Both the position numbers and the translations under genes were made by a program. The notes under the pieces are model-generated. The model saw nothing but the letters and a program-made list of their open reading frames with translations. It was not told where the DNA came from and did not search any database. This document shows positions 48,310-60,549 of a DNA stretch of 64,000 nucleotides, one piece after another; position 1 is the stretch's first letter, and each line of letters begins with the position of its first letter. The DNA lies in NCBI GenBank assembly GCA_031308135.1, contig JAHLJT010009436.1:157885976-157949975 (forward strand). The letters run 5' to 3'. The DNA comes from Acheta domesticus. Lineage: Eukaryota > Arthropoda > Insecta > Orthoptera > Gryllidae.

Positions 48310-50385
48310 CTGTTGTAGCACACTTGTTGTTTGTGCAACTTTTCACATTTATTGATGTCGCTGTTATGGCGGGTACTGAAAGAATTATAACTGGTTGAAT
48401 TGTTCAAAAACATGTACTTTTTTATTTGATTATTTTTAAGTCAAATCGTATCGAAACTAACAACTTATTTATTAACTGAAGCGTCTATCAACGTAGAGTC
48501 GCCTATCACGCGTAGTTAAAGTAGAATGAATGATGCAATAAATCTTACGGACTTGTAATAATTATGAACTTCATATTATGCCTTGTTTGCTGTACAAATA
48601 ATTTCTTTCCTTCCGGGTGACAAGTAGATGCCTTCTTTTTTTTGTTCGTTTGAAATGTTTTCACTATTCATTAATTCTACTAAATTGTTTGAATTAATTA
48701 GTCGCTTGAAATAACCGGCATTACCCATGCATTTATCTGTCCAAATAATCTCTTAAACAGGAAAAGATATGATTCTATTTATGGTGTAAAAAGGAAGTCA
48801 TTTCATTTATATTCCAGTTCTGCCTCACTCGGCCCCTTCCCTGTTCACCCCTCTCCGACCCTCTCAGCTCCGTTGCGTCTCGCCCCGCCTCACCCCTTCC
48901 CGACACCTCCCGCCCACCCTGCTCTGCCACGCTCCGCTCCGCCATTGCGAGTTGGGTTCTTTACTTCTTTACACACGACGTATACATTACATGAATGGAG
49001 AATATATTTTCACTCTGATTACTCAGTCATGGTTATATTATTTAGTATAGTATTATTCTTATTCACAAAAACCTTCTGGAATAAAGGTTCCAATCAATGG
49101 AGAAAACTATATTGAAATACATTTGGTAGATCTCATTTTTTTAACTGAAAAATAGACGGGTAGAATTTTTGTTTTATATACTAATATATTCCCTGATTAA
49201 AAACGTTATGTATTTACAAAGAATATATTGCTGAATTATTTTGAGAATATCATAAAATTGAGATTATAAATGCCTTGGTGACCCAGAAAGTACTGAAGAA
49301 AGGAAAAAAATCATAAACACTTTATCTATTAATCTTATTAAACCTTACTTGTTAATGACTATGATTACAATTATTATTATGAAAATTGTGTTAATGATGA
49401 TGAATATCAAAACCGGCCGAAACTTAAACACTACACTGAGATTTTTAACACTATGTCGAGATGTTGAGAGTGTGTAATTCATTGTCATTTCTTCCTACTG
49501 CCTCAGATGTCTTTACCTTGGAAAGTAGAATCGATGGGCCCGAGAGAAACAAATACGACGAATGAAAGAAACTAGCATTACGGCACTTGAATTTATCCTG
49601 GAGTAGGTATGTGTTAAGAGTACGAATTTGGATGTACCCGAAGCTTATATGCTAGTATCTTTGACAGAACTCCGATTAGGTGTTGGGCACAGATATTGAT
49701 CAATTATTAAAAAATAATGTGACGTGAGAAATATACTTTATTTAATTGAAGAATACATGCATCATTTTATTTACTTTTTAATGGAGGTATATTTTGTGGT
49801 TACTTTTTAATGGTGGTATATTTTTCCATTGATACTATATGATATTCGCTAGTCATCTGCCAGCGCTAAGTCATGGCCAGAACTGTCAATCGCACGAGTT
49901 TGAAAAAGAGAGACATGAAAAATAAAAGCTATACAAAAATAATTCTAAAAATTGCTACCATGTTTTTATAAATCGCGGTAAAGTAGCGCGTAAGTGCAAA
50001 AACATATCTATTAATTTGAGACTTTTAATTAATTTGTTAGTCATTACTTCACACCTCTTGTATTAAAAATATTGCGTAAATCTACACTTATTTTTCCAAA
50101 TTGATTTCATTTTTTTCTGAATTTCGTGGATGGCCCTTGATTTCATTTTTGCCCGAGGTCCGAAATTGTCAAGCTCTGGTGTTACGTAGGACCAACTCGT
50201 CTGCGGCAAGTGCAGCCCATTTGGTCCGGGAGTTCGCTGAACGTGCGAGTGCAAGAGCCGAGTCCTGGGTTGCGCGCTCGTCCCCCCGTTGGGATCTCCG
50301 GCGCGGCGTGGGCTGCGCTCGGGCGACGGGGAGACGGAGGGCGCGCGAGCAAGGAAGCGCAGGGGCCCTTGCGCACGTCGGTTCG
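48310..50385. other. Intergenic DNA upstream of the cuticle-type gene
   Basis: It is AT-rich up to about 50,150, with a small C-rich patch at 48,825-48,945 (Pro-coding in one frame only). From 50,180 it becomes strongly GC- and CpG-rich. No gene was recognised. Confidence 0.5.
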
Positions 50386-50392
50386 ACCCCGC

Positions 50393-50799
50393 GCGGCCCC
50401 CATCGCCCCCAGCGGCCCCCATCGCCCCCAGCGGCCCCCATCGCCCCCAGCGGTCCCCATCGCCCCCAGCGGCCCCCATCGCCCCCAGCGGCCCCCATCG
50501 CCCCCAGCGGCCCCCATCGCCCCCAGCGGCCCCCATCGCCCCCAGCGGCCCCCATCGCCCCCAGCGGCCCCCATCGCCCCCAGCGGTCCCCATCGCCCCC
50601 AGTGGCCCCCATCGCTCCCAGCGACCCCCATCGCCTCCAGCGGCCCCATCGCCCCCAGCGGCCCCCATCGCCCCCCAGCGGCCCCCATCGCCCCCAGCGG
50701 CCCCCATCGCCCCCAGCGGTCCCCATCGCCCCCAGCGGTCCCCATCGCCCCCAGTGACCCCCATTGCCCCCAGCGACCCCCATCACCCCAGCGGCCCCC
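50393..50799. repeat. 19-bp GC minisatellite
   Basis: About 21 tandem copies of AGCGGCCCCCATCGCCCCC with a few single-base variants and one- or two-base length changes. Because 19 is not a multiple of three, all three frames give the same 19-residue cycle, which explains the long overlapping ORFs on both strands. C5 runs on plus (G5 on minus) make it a candidate i-motif/G-quadruplex DNA. Confidence 0.95.
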
Positions 50800-50975
50800 G
50801 GCGGCGGCGGCGGAGGCGACGGAGGCGGCGGAGGCGGCGGAGGCGGCGGAGGCGGCGGAGGCGGCGGAGGCAGCGGAGGCGGCGGAGGCGGCGGAGGCGG
50901 CGGAGGCGGCGGAGGCGGCGGAGGCGGCGGAGGCGGCGGAGGCGGCGGAGGCGGCGGAGGCGGCGGAGGCGGCGC
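50800..50975. repeat. GGCGGCGGA 9-bp tandem repeat
   Basis: About 19 nearly perfect copies of GGCGGCGGA, directly abutting the 19-bp minisatellite and ending about 300 bp upstream of the cuticle-type gene TATA box. Frames translate as poly-Gly, poly-Arg or Ala/Glu on plus and poly-Pro or Ala/Ser on minus; none is taken as protein. Confidence 0.95.
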
Positions 50976-51247
50976 GGCGCCGCTCTCCTGGCTGCGGCTG
51001 CGGCATATGGAGAGGAGAATCCTACTTTCCATGGAGCCGGTACAAGAGTTCCACTTTTTCTTTCATTCTCTCCCACCACCACCACCTCCTCCTCCTCCTC
51101 CTCTGCTGTCTCTCTCCCTCGGCGAGATGGCAGCGGGAGGTGTAGGAAGCGCGGCCAGCCATCCCCTCCCACGAGCGCTTACCATCTCTCCGCGGCACTG
51201 AATAACAACTCCCAACAGGCTCCCGCGCCGCGCATTTCCCCCGGCGG

Positions 51248-51307
51248 TGACGTCACCAAAACAGATTTTGATATAAAAGGCCCGCGTGGGCTTCTGGAAG
51301 CATCAGT
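51248..51307 (+). promoter_or_regulatory. Core promoter of the Gly-rich protein gene
   Basis: A consensus TATAAAAG lies at 51,272-51,279. An arthropod-type initiator TCAGT lies at 51,303-51,307, so transcription probably starts at A51,305, 33 bp after the first T of the TATA box. A palindromic TGACGTCA (CRE/ATF-type site) lies at 51,248-51,255, about 50 bp upstream of the start. The ATG follows 51 bp after the start site. Confidence 0.8.
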
Positions 51308-51355
51308 TGGCTTCACAGCTCTCCGTAGCATCCACCCGGAGCGAGACCAAGCACC

Positions 51356-53227
51356 ATGAAGACCCTCGCACTGGTAAGCAACGGCGAGTGCGGAGCAGCT
51401 GCCGGGCCCCGGCCCGCGCCGCCCAGTGATCAGTGCACGCCCGACCCGACCCGACCCGACCCGGGCTCGAGCAGGCGTCTCGCATCGTCTCTCGGGCCTT
51501 CGGTTCGCTTCGCTGAAGAAGCTGCTGCGGTGCACTTGTGAACGAAATTCTTCCGAAGAAGTGTGCTCTTTCGGACTTGTGCCGCGTTGAGGCCGTAGCA
51601 ACCGGACTACCCGTGCTTGAAAAGACGCATCTCTTTCGGATTCTCGGAGGGTACAGGTTGCGTTTATGGAAAAATGCGACTTTGAGTCGTTGGAAATTTA
51701 AATTGCGAGAGACGACACTTCCTCGGGTAGATAAAGCAAACATGTTCGTAAACTGTTTAAATAATTTCTAAGACAAAGGAAAGACATTCATTTTCGCAAT
51801 TCTATGATCTTATAATTCGAACTGAAATATAAGAAAAGACTAAAACGGAAATGAAATGGAAAATATGTATATAAATGATTACATTCTATTAGTACAGCCA
51901 AAATGAATGTGTTCTTAAAGGAGAAAAATCTTACTTTCGCGTCATGTTTGGGCTCAGTTAGTCAACAATCTTCGACTTGTTCCAAGACAATTTTGTCAAT
52001 ATTGAATCTTGTCTTCTGACAATTAGCACTCTGATAACCAGAAATAGATCTTGGAATACTTCATAAATATGTCTGAGGAAACCATTGAGCCACTACACCA
52101 CTAGTTCTTTAAATTTTAAGAATCTTATGAAAATTGTTTCGCTTACGAGCTATAAAATTTTACAGCTTCTCGGTAATGAAGGGAAGATTAATTTTGTAAC
52201 ACACTTCTAGAACATCCAGTCTCAGTCAGCTTCACTTGGACTTTCAAATACATCATGTTAGATATGATTCTTTCACACAAGAACGAAAGAGGTGGACAAT
52301 TTCGTCCCTTTTCTGATGAAATGTGTCTTAGCATTCCTTGACCAGAAACGCAGGCCTTCTCTTTGGAAGGAAGATGGAATATTCTTTAGAACTAAAATGA
52401 TCTAAAGGTAATATCGCATTTTCGGGAAATGACACTTGAGGGAACGACCGTAGGATTATTTCAAAGTCAGATCCACAAGATGCTCTTTGAGTTCAATTTA
52501 AAACACATCTTTCCCAAGCTCTCTGTACTGTGTACTGTGTTTCTGCACTGCAAAGTGCCTTAGGGTCGCTTCTGGGTCGCGACTCACAAAAGAACACCCA
52601 GCAGAAGGGAAAGACGTGTTGAGTCGAACGCAAAGAGCACGGTTGTGGAGAGGAGTTCGAGGTGAGGTTTTCCCGTTGGGCGCCTCGCTGACGGCTTTCT
52701 TTCCTTGGCAGTGCGTAGTGGCTGCGTTGGCAGCCTGCGCCACCGCGGAGCCCCCCAGCGGCTACAGCTACTCGAGGCCGTCCGGCGGCTACAGCGGCGG
52801 CGGCGGCGGCTTCGGGGGCGGTGGCTACAGCGGCGGCGGCGGCTTCGGCGGCGGCGGCGGCGGCTACGTGCAGGAGGCCGTGGGCTACTCCACCAGCGAG
52901 GGGCAGTACGTCGACGCCGAGCTGCTGCAGAAGATCCGCCAGATCCTGCTCCGCGAGGAAGCCAACGCCGCGGCGTCCGGCGGCGGTGGTGGCGGTATCT
53001 CCAGCAGCTACGGCGCGCCGTCCACGCAGTACGGCGTCCCGTCCACCCAGTACGGCGTGCCCTCCACGCAATACCGCGTCGTCGGCATCGAGCTGGGTAA
53101 CACCCAGCAGGCCATCCAGGTGGCCCAGTACAGGCAGACCACATACGGCAGCGGTGGTGGCTACAACTACGCTCCCGCCTCATCCTACGGCGCCCCGTCA
53201 TCGTCCTACGGCGCCCCGTCCTACTAA
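51356..53227 (+). CDS. Secreted Gly-rich cuticle-type structural protein
   Basis: Two coding exons: 51,356-51,373 (MKTLAL, donor GTAAGC) and 52,712-53,227 (acceptor TTTCCTTGGCAG), with a 1,338-bp phase-0 intron. The predicted protein has 177 residues. Residues 1 to about 18 form a signal peptide (MKTLALCVVAALAACATA). Next come Tyr/Gly blocks (GGYSGGGGGFGGGGYSGGGG, to about residue 57), an amphipathic non-repetitive segment with YVDAELLQKIRQILLREE, and a C-terminal part with SYGAPSTQYGVPS repeats ending SSSYGAPSY. A short first exon splitting the signal peptide, Gly-rich blocks and YGxPS motifs are typical of insect cuticular proteins and resilin-like matrix proteins. No chitin-binding R&R consensus is seen, and the exact family is not recognised. 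A TATA promoter fits strong, stage-specific expression. Confidence 0.85.
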
Positions 53228-53660
53228 GACGCCCATCCCTTCCCCCGTCCCTTAGGCGCGGGCGGAGCGCGGGGCCGCCCTCCGCGCCCGGGTTCGCCGC
53301 TCGCCCGGGCACGGTCCCCCTCGCCACTCCGCCGCCCCCCCCTCGGGGCGACCTCCCGCTCCGCCCCCAGCGCCACCCCCTCCCCATCACATTCGCCTAG
53401 TGAGATCGGCGGAGAAACTAAAGAACTTTAAACACGAAGCCACAGACACTTACCATCGTCAACCCGAAGAACATCAAAGATCACGGAGAGCTGAAGAAAA
53501 GACATTGGAGCAAACGGGTCAGAGATTTAATACATGTTTTTTTATACAATGTAAGCTAAGCAACGAAGAGTTGTTGGAAACAAACTTTTTTTTACTTGTA
53601 TAAAGCTTTTTATAGGAAAAGAATAGAAAAATAAAAAATACATTCGCCACCGTTAAAATT
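53228..53660 (+). terminator. 3' UTR and polyadenylation signal of the Gly-rich gene
   Basis: A C-rich, GC-rich beginning changes to AT-rich sequence. AATAAA at 53,630-53,635 is followed about 25 bp later by GTTGTTGTTGTC-like GT-rich sequence, a standard cleavage and polyadenylation arrangement. Confidence 0.65.
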
Positions 53661-53699
53661 GTTGTTGTCTATTCGTACCAATTTACCTGCCTCATCTCC

Positions 53700-54900
53700 C
53701 AGAAAGGAAAAAAAATAATAGAAAAAAAAAAGAAAAAGAAAAGGAAACAGGCCAGAAAATGTACACACTCTTTCCTTCCCGACTCCGTAAGCTTCAGGCT
53801 TGGCGCACTGCGACCCACATTCGCAAGCTCTTCTTTAGCATTTTTGAAACAGAGAAAGACGGGCTGCATTATGCATTGCGAAACTTCTTTAGAAAGGAGC
53901 CCGCCTCGCGCCTTTCCCTCACCCGGCGACCTCTGCGCGCCAGCTCACCTCCGAACGCATCGTCCTCCCTCCCCCCGCGCGCCAGCCAACGACGCCTCGT
54001 GACGTGTGGGAACATCGCACGCACCCGCTTTCAAATCCGCCCGCCCGCCCGCCGAGCCGGCGCGGGTACTTGCTACGCGGGGTCGGAAAACGTTCCAAAA
54101 AGAGCATGTAAAACTCGGGAGACGCCGCTGCTGGTGAAAGTGAAATCGAGGCTTGGGAGAGACGAAGAAGGAAATCCCCGTCGTTGTTTGAGGTGTAAAA
54201 AAGGGTTGCGCAACGGTGAAGGAGCATAAGCAAGAGAAGTCCGCGGGAGCAGACGGTCAGTAGGTGAGGATGTGGGTTAATGACAGATAACTGCCTCGAC
54301 TCGCTTCTGCGTTTTCACTTTTCACCCCTCTCTCTGGCGGCGGGGGACGCGTCGTCCTTGCCTCGTTGCCTCACGGACGCCGCGAGTTAGGAGAGAGTCT
54401 TCGCTGTGACTTGCGAAGATGCGCTCGTTTGCGACATCGAAAAGTCACTGGCCGGCCGGCCAGCGCGGTCCTTCCCCTCCTCGTCACCCCATGTCTTCAT
54501 GTTCACGAAGGAACGCGAGGCTTGGCTCAATCGCCCGCGCTGTTTGACTCGTCTCTTGCCTACAGACTGAACTACAAGGATGTTGCACATTCTGTGCACG
54601 CAACTGGCGAGAAAAACAAATGCTGGGAGACCTACTATACTGTAAGACATGTATTAATAGAATTCACGCCTGATACCCATCAACTCGTGTCTGCTTCATG
54701 TGTTACACGTGCGCAAATCAAGTGGACAATTATGAATCAGTATATGCACAACAGAAAATTCCTGTTTTATGAAAAGCTAAAAACTAATCCCGACTTTCTG
54801 CTGATTTAATCCTGAGATGCAAAGAAAAGTTTTCGTGTCATTGAAGATAATTATTTTTTGATATATGCCAGCTTGTGAATAAAAAACATGTTTTGAAGTG
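53700..54900. other. GC-rich intergenic stretch between two genes
   Basis: The interval is CpG-rich from 53,880 to 54,540 and then AT-rich. A 147-codon frame at 54,366-54,809 ends with WETYYTVRHVLIEFTPDTHQ and a Tyr/Phe/Lys-rich segment. It crosses the compositional border and has no recognised domain, so it is not called a gene. Confidence 0.4.
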
Positions 54901-55083
54901 TATGAAAAATGATTTGTAGCATCCATAAGGTGGTAGCGCCGTAATCAGCTGCTTCCATATGGCAGCGATATGGCAGCTTATAGATAATTAAGTAATTCAC
55001 TGGAAGCTCGTTATTTCGTTTTATCTGGGTATATTTTAAGACTTTTTTAAGTATTTAAAACTATTTCGAAAGTACCTGAAAAG

Positions 55084-55958
55084 ATGGCAGCTAGATTAAT
55101 GCAAAAAGGAATAGAGCATCTTAAAAGCAAAGAGTTTCGTGATTATCTTATGAGGTAAGATTTACATTTTTTTCTAGAGCATGCTTATTCATTTCTGCTG
55201 CGGTGTTGGTACAAAATACATTCCCTTCTTGCAAAAAACAAACAACATTAGACAGTTGCCATAGATGAAGGGGAATGAGAACAGTGTTTTGCACTGACAT
55301 AAGCTCCTGTATTTTCAGATACCCTTCGATAATTTTGCAAATCTGTAATACTGGAATACGAATAATTAATATGAATTAATATCAGGAAGATAAAGAAACA
55401 CTGTTCTCCAACAAGAGTATTAATGCTAATTAAGACTATGAATGCCCATTTCTTTTTCCAGTACACATTTTTGGGGACCTGTTGCAAATTGGGGTATTCC
55501 ACTTGCTGCCATTGCTGATACACAAAAATCTCCTGAAATGATTAGTGGAAAAATGACAACAGGTTTAGTGAATTTTCTATTTTTTAATATTTTAGATTTT
55601 CATTATTTTGGATTAATAAAATTGCAGTTGAAGGAAATATTTACTTTATTCAATTTGTGTACATATTTATGACATTTTTTTCTTAATTGTTGTATGTATT
55701 GTTGATTAAACATTTTAAAAATAAGGTTAATATCATTTAAGATGTAACATAATTCATATGAAGTGACTTGACGTTGTGCTTTCTGTTCTAGCATTGACAT
55801 TGTACTCGTGTATGTTCATGAGATTTGCATGGAAAGTGCAACCACGAAACTTATTGCTATTTGCTTGCCATTTTACAAATACTTCTGCTCAACTTGTGCA
55901 GGGAAGTAGATTTATAAATTATAATTACATTCAGAAGGATAAAGCAATTGCTTCATGA
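55084..55958 (+). CDS. MPC1: Mitochondrial pyruvate carrier 1
   Basis: Subunit of the inner-membrane MPC1/MPC2 heterodimer that imports pyruvate into the mitochondrial matrix. Three coding exons join in frame: 55,084-55,154, 55,462-55,562 and 55,792-55,958, with introns of 307 and 229 bp and GT..AG ends. The predicted 112 residues match the family's usual length of about 109-112. The N-terminal amphipathic segment ends [20 protein letters not shown]; then come [40 protein letters not shown] and a third hydrophobic stretch [20 protein letters not shown]. All the family hallmarks I recognise are present ([30 protein letters not shown]). The ATG is in a good context (AAGATGG). Nothing suggests disruption. 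The neighbouring genes are unrelated. Confidence 0.97.
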
Positions 55959-56284
55959 GTGTTTATCTTAGTTTGGTACTCTAGTTATTAATCAAATTTA
56001 AAGGTCTATTTTTACAATAGGATATTGAATATTACTCTGATATGTTGTTTTTGATAGTTTATGTTAAAACTTTTAGAAATTATATTATGTATATAACTTC
56101 CAGATAATGGGCATTAAATTTTCAACAATTATCGATATAATTTTTATTTCTGTTTGTGAAACCAGTCCCTTTTCCCTTCGAAGTAGGTAAGCAAAAAACT
56201 TTTTCTTGATTGATTCAGCCAAGCATTGATAATTCTGTATAATTATTTGCTGTTGCTACTCAAAATATACATAATTCATGTTGA

Positions 56285-56310
56285 TTTCCAATAAAATAAA
56301 TGAAAGTCAT
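56285..56310 (+). terminator. Possible polyadenylation signal of MPC1
   Basis: AATAAA at 56,290-56,295, overlapping a second AATAAA at 56,295, is the first clear signal about 330 bp after the stop codon. No clear GT-rich element was identified downstream, so the assignment is tentative. Confidence 0.4.
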
Positions 56311-59300
56311 TAGCAATGTGACTGAAATATATCATGTAAACTCATTAAATACAAAGTAAAAGCTAAAATTCTCAGACAAGTAAGTTTCCCAATTATTTTA
56401 AGTGTCACAATTTTCCTAATATTCATTATTTTACAATAATGAAGCTTAACATGAAAACATTTTGTTTCCATGGAAATATTTTTCTATTTTACAATCAAGA
56501 GTACACATGGCCTAAATTATAATGTTAGACAATGACAGTTGTTGATGCATTGATAATTTTCTCTAAAATTTATGTGTATGTCTTTTTAACTGTTTATTTT
56601 ATTTTATTGTTTTAGTGCTATCTGTGTGGATATATTTCTTTTTCCACTGAATTTGACCATTTCAAGGTATTTATAAATATTATAGGCTTGTAATAGCCAT
56701 CTTATCTATTTTAATTAGAATGTAATCTTCAATGAATAAACTGAACTCAAAATGTACCACATTCTACCAAAAGAAAAATTGAAAGTGTTAATGTAGATTA
56801 AAGAAATAAACAAGTTTGACAGTTGTGAGAAATCAAATTTGGTAGTTTCCAAAGTGTAGTGTAGTGATCCAAAAGCAAGGTTCTGAAGAAACGACTGTGA
56901 TTCTTATCTGAGAATTAAATGACATGAACCAAGTTTTTCTCTAGTAACAAAAATAAAGTCATCATTTTTTTTATCAGTGTTGCATTGAATTAACTAATTT
57001 ATTGTATGAAACTAATTATATACAAGAAAGATGTGAGAAAAGCTCAGTTCAATTTTCAAATGAATTTTACTTGTGAATGTAATTTTAGCATTAAAATACA
57101 TTGGACCATTCCTTAAATGAAATTCCCAGAATATAAATTCTGTAGTGAAACAAAACAGTAAATTTGAGAATTGATACAAGTCATTTAGAAGTCATTGTAA
57201 GAATTTAGAAATTGATGTTTTAAGAGTAACAACTCTTAATTTCATTAGTTGTTTGTTGGTTCTGCTTTCATGTCTTATCCTTTTTGTAGAAAAAACCTTT
57301 TGCATCCATTTTATATACACATTTCTCTGTACCAATACAAAACATTAATCAAATCCTCTAATTATAAATGGAGATATCTATAAGGAAAATAATCTTCGTG
57401 CATCTCCCAAGTAGCGAAAATATCATATTGAAGCTTATTATTATTAATTTACTATTCGTTACACTAGTTTGCATTGCATCTTATGAATATATATTAATTG
57501 GAGTTTCAATGATTCAATTCTCCAGCTTACATTTTATGTGAAGATGCAACTTTAAATAGCTAGGGACATTTATTATAGCAAAGCACTTCCAAAAGTGAAG
57601 TAATTTGGTCAATGGTTCACAGACGCAATTTATAATCCATCATTTAAGTTAAAAAAAAAAACAGGATTTGGAAAAGTTTTATTTGTACTATCAATTATAC
57701 ATCATGTTTTACAGCTGCATTTATTTCTTTCACTGTATTAAATTTTGGGTTGAAAAATGCATAATATTTACAAAATTAAGTTAAAATAGCAATATGTTTG
57801 ATCTAATAGTAAATCAAGTAACACTTTTATTAATATTTTCACTTAATATTAGAAATGAGAACTTCAAAAGTAAAACCTTATAAAAAAATTAACATTTCTC
57901 TTCATAAATTTTTAACAACACAACAGAACAAGTAAAAAGAAATTTTTTGTAAAATAACCAGCTGTAGAAATGGACGGAAGAAAAATCAGCTGCTTTCATT
58001 AGTGGACGGAGACACAAGTGAAGTTTTTCACTGTCTTGTAAACATTACAGGAATTTCTTAATAACTTTCATATCCATTCTCATGCATATCTGCACTGATA
58101 CACTATAAAATATCAAATATAAAAGAATAATACATACATATATATATCTATAGTTTACAAAAGAATTAATTTCGTGGATGAGATTATTGATGGTTTTTGA
58201 ACCAATAACACCTATTGAAGAGATTGTTTCAAACCTCACAAGACCAAAATCATCTGTGTTATATAAAAATACAATTATCCAAAAATGCTTTAGTTACACA
58301 AAACATTACAAAATTCTCTTCAAGTTATGAGACCTCCTAGAAACATGACGTATTTAAAAACCAACCGGAATTATTAGCTAAAGTTGACTCTTAACTTTCT
58401 TATTGATGAAAAACATCTGAAAAAACCTTAAATATGTATTAAAAGTCTTAATAAGCTTCGAAAAGTCAACCTGATAAATTTGAAGGCTGTGAATTTCTAG
58501 CTTTGGCTTAGGAAGAAACTTTATTATTAATGGTTTTTCTAAATGAACACATGTTACTTCATTAAGAAAAAGATTGCAATTCCAATTCATCAAAAAAAGT
58601 TTTTGTAGGTTGAATATACATAGTAAATGAATGACCTTGCTTATACAGTTGAATTCATGCTTAGTGCCCCTCAGAAAGTGGTGATAGTGATTCTAGAACA
58701 ATGCTCACACCAACTTCCTCAAAAACATTTTCTACAAGGTCTCTTGTGAATTTTAATTACATGCAATATACACTGATTTTTTGTGTAATTCCATGCCTGC
58801 AATAAGCGTGACTTTGACACATAGTTCAAATAAACATCTGCATTTAGAGGTACCTCATCTCTGTTATTGATATAATACATATATAGTAAACAATCAACTG
58901 ATTTAATCAGGAAAAAAAAAAAAAACCCTTTTTCCCTTTCTTTCCAAATCTCTGTGGTTTGGAAATTAGGCTGCCACACACAAAGCACTTAAAAATCCTG
59001 AGTTCACAAGTAATCATTGCATTCTATCACAGACTGTAAATGCAATTTTTATAACATTCCATAGAACTTGTATTCTCAATTATAGCAAGTCCAAAAACCA
59101 CAAAGAAAAGGGGTAAAATCACATATGTTGTGCCTGCTGATTTGCAACGCTCGGTGGTTTTGGATGAAAACAAAAAATGTAGAAAACCAAAACATGAAAC
59201 CAAACATCTCAGATCTTGACCTACTTCACTAAAAATTACCTTACAAGTATGTAAATGCACAAAAAAGTATGAAAGGTTCACACACAGCAACATTGTACTT

Positions 59301-60420
59301 TCCTGTATTCCAGTTACAATGTTATCTTTTGTGAATATGTCATTTTTGTGCATGTGTAAATACTGTAAATGAAGTTTTTAGTGATGTAAGTAAAGATCTG
59401 AGATGAAGTTTGGTTACCTGTTTTGGTTTTTAAGTATTTAAATATGTTTCTCTTGAGACAAGACACTATTACTCTACACTTAATTCCATAGAATGTTGTC
59501 TTTAATGCATCAACTGTCACATATATCTTGACTCATGAGTATTCAGCCTTGCAATGCCAAGAGAATAAAAACAAAATAATTTTATAATAATAGCCCGACT
59601 AGATTATTGCAATACTAATAAAAATATATGATCTTCTACATCATTTAATTTGAACGGTCAAGATAATATTGATTGTAAACACACTTTTTCTCTTCTCTTC
59701 TTAATTCGAGCCTGGTTCTCAAGCTTGTTGAAGATTCACATATCGAAGTTCAGATCTTGAAATGGATTTCATGAGAGTATTATTTTGTAAATTAAAAGCT
59801 TATTCCGAGCAAAGGATGCTAAATGCATGAACATGTAAACTCTTTCATACAGTAAAAAACTGTAGAAATGAATTATGAATACTTAATAGTAGGAATGTAA
59901 TAAACTCCTAAAAATAATAATAAACAGCTTAAAACATAAATTCAACATTTACAGTCTTGGCAGAAATTTTCTAAATAATTAATCTTCAACTTGAAACACC
60001 CAATGCACTGATTCATTGGTTCAAGCAAAGGTATGATGGAGGCTTCACTGCATTTGTTACTAATTCCAGTATCATTACACTGAAAATATTGCAATGCTTC
60101 TCACCGTTTGTAGAAATAATAAGAAAATGAGATGCATATGACAATAAATTATATACTTTTACAGCATTGTTCTTGTGATTCCTTATTTTAGCAGTCACTC
60201 ATAATAAGTAGTTTTACTCAGTTGATTACTTTGTAACTGAAAATATGCTATAAATGAGTAATATTTGTATTCAATTCAGATGTTTTAAATAATATATCTT
60301 CCTATAATATATAGTTCGATTCACAGTTGTTTATACAAATCAAAGATGATTCCTGATGTAAACTTGAATCATAATGCAGCCACTTTCATGCACAAACCTT
60401 TCATTACCTTTCCACATACT
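56310..60420. other. AT-rich DNA between two convergent genes
   Basis: No coding exon was identified on either strand. In particular, I looked on the minus strand for transmembrane exons that could extend the Cache-domain gene leftward and found none I could support. The stretch may include a long 3' UTR of that gene. Confidence 0.5.
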
Positions 60421-60423
60421 TTT

Positions 60424-60549
60424 TTTTATTATTTAGAATAAAGACTATTTCTTGTATAAAACATACTCTATAAACACAGTCAGAATATTCTCTGGAAAAC
60501 GACTCTTGGATGCACAACATATTTTATTAGTAAAAGTGAGAAATAATAT
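60424..60549 (-). terminator. 3' UTR start with possible polyadenylation signal
   Basis: The stop codon of the Cache-domain gene is at 60,550-60,552. TTTATT at 60,425-60,430 on plus is AATAAA on minus, about 120 nt past the stop. Other AATAAA-like words lie further left, so the true 3' end is not fixed. Confidence 0.35.

Noticed and set aside
50101..51359. Several overlapping ORFs of 200-356 codons on both strands
   Set aside because: They translate the 19-bp and 9-bp tandem repeats. Every frame is open for the same reason, and none has a domain or splice support.
52493..53390. Minus-strand and alternative-frame ORFs over the Gly-rich exon
   Set aside because: They are shadows of the real exon, caused by its high GC content and lack of stop codons. 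The plus frame has a signal peptide, splice sites and a promoter.
54366..54809. 147-codon ORF between the two plus-strand genes
   Set aside because: No recognisable domain, it crosses from GC-rich to AT-rich sequence, and it has no promoter or splice signals I could support. It could be a first exon, but the evidence is too thin.
56310..60420. Minus-strand ORF 59,353-59,027 with hydrophobic stretches, considered as a receptor transmembrane exon
   Set aside because: No conserved receptor motif and no in-frame splice junctions to the upstream exons. The Cache-domain gene has its own stop at 60,550.
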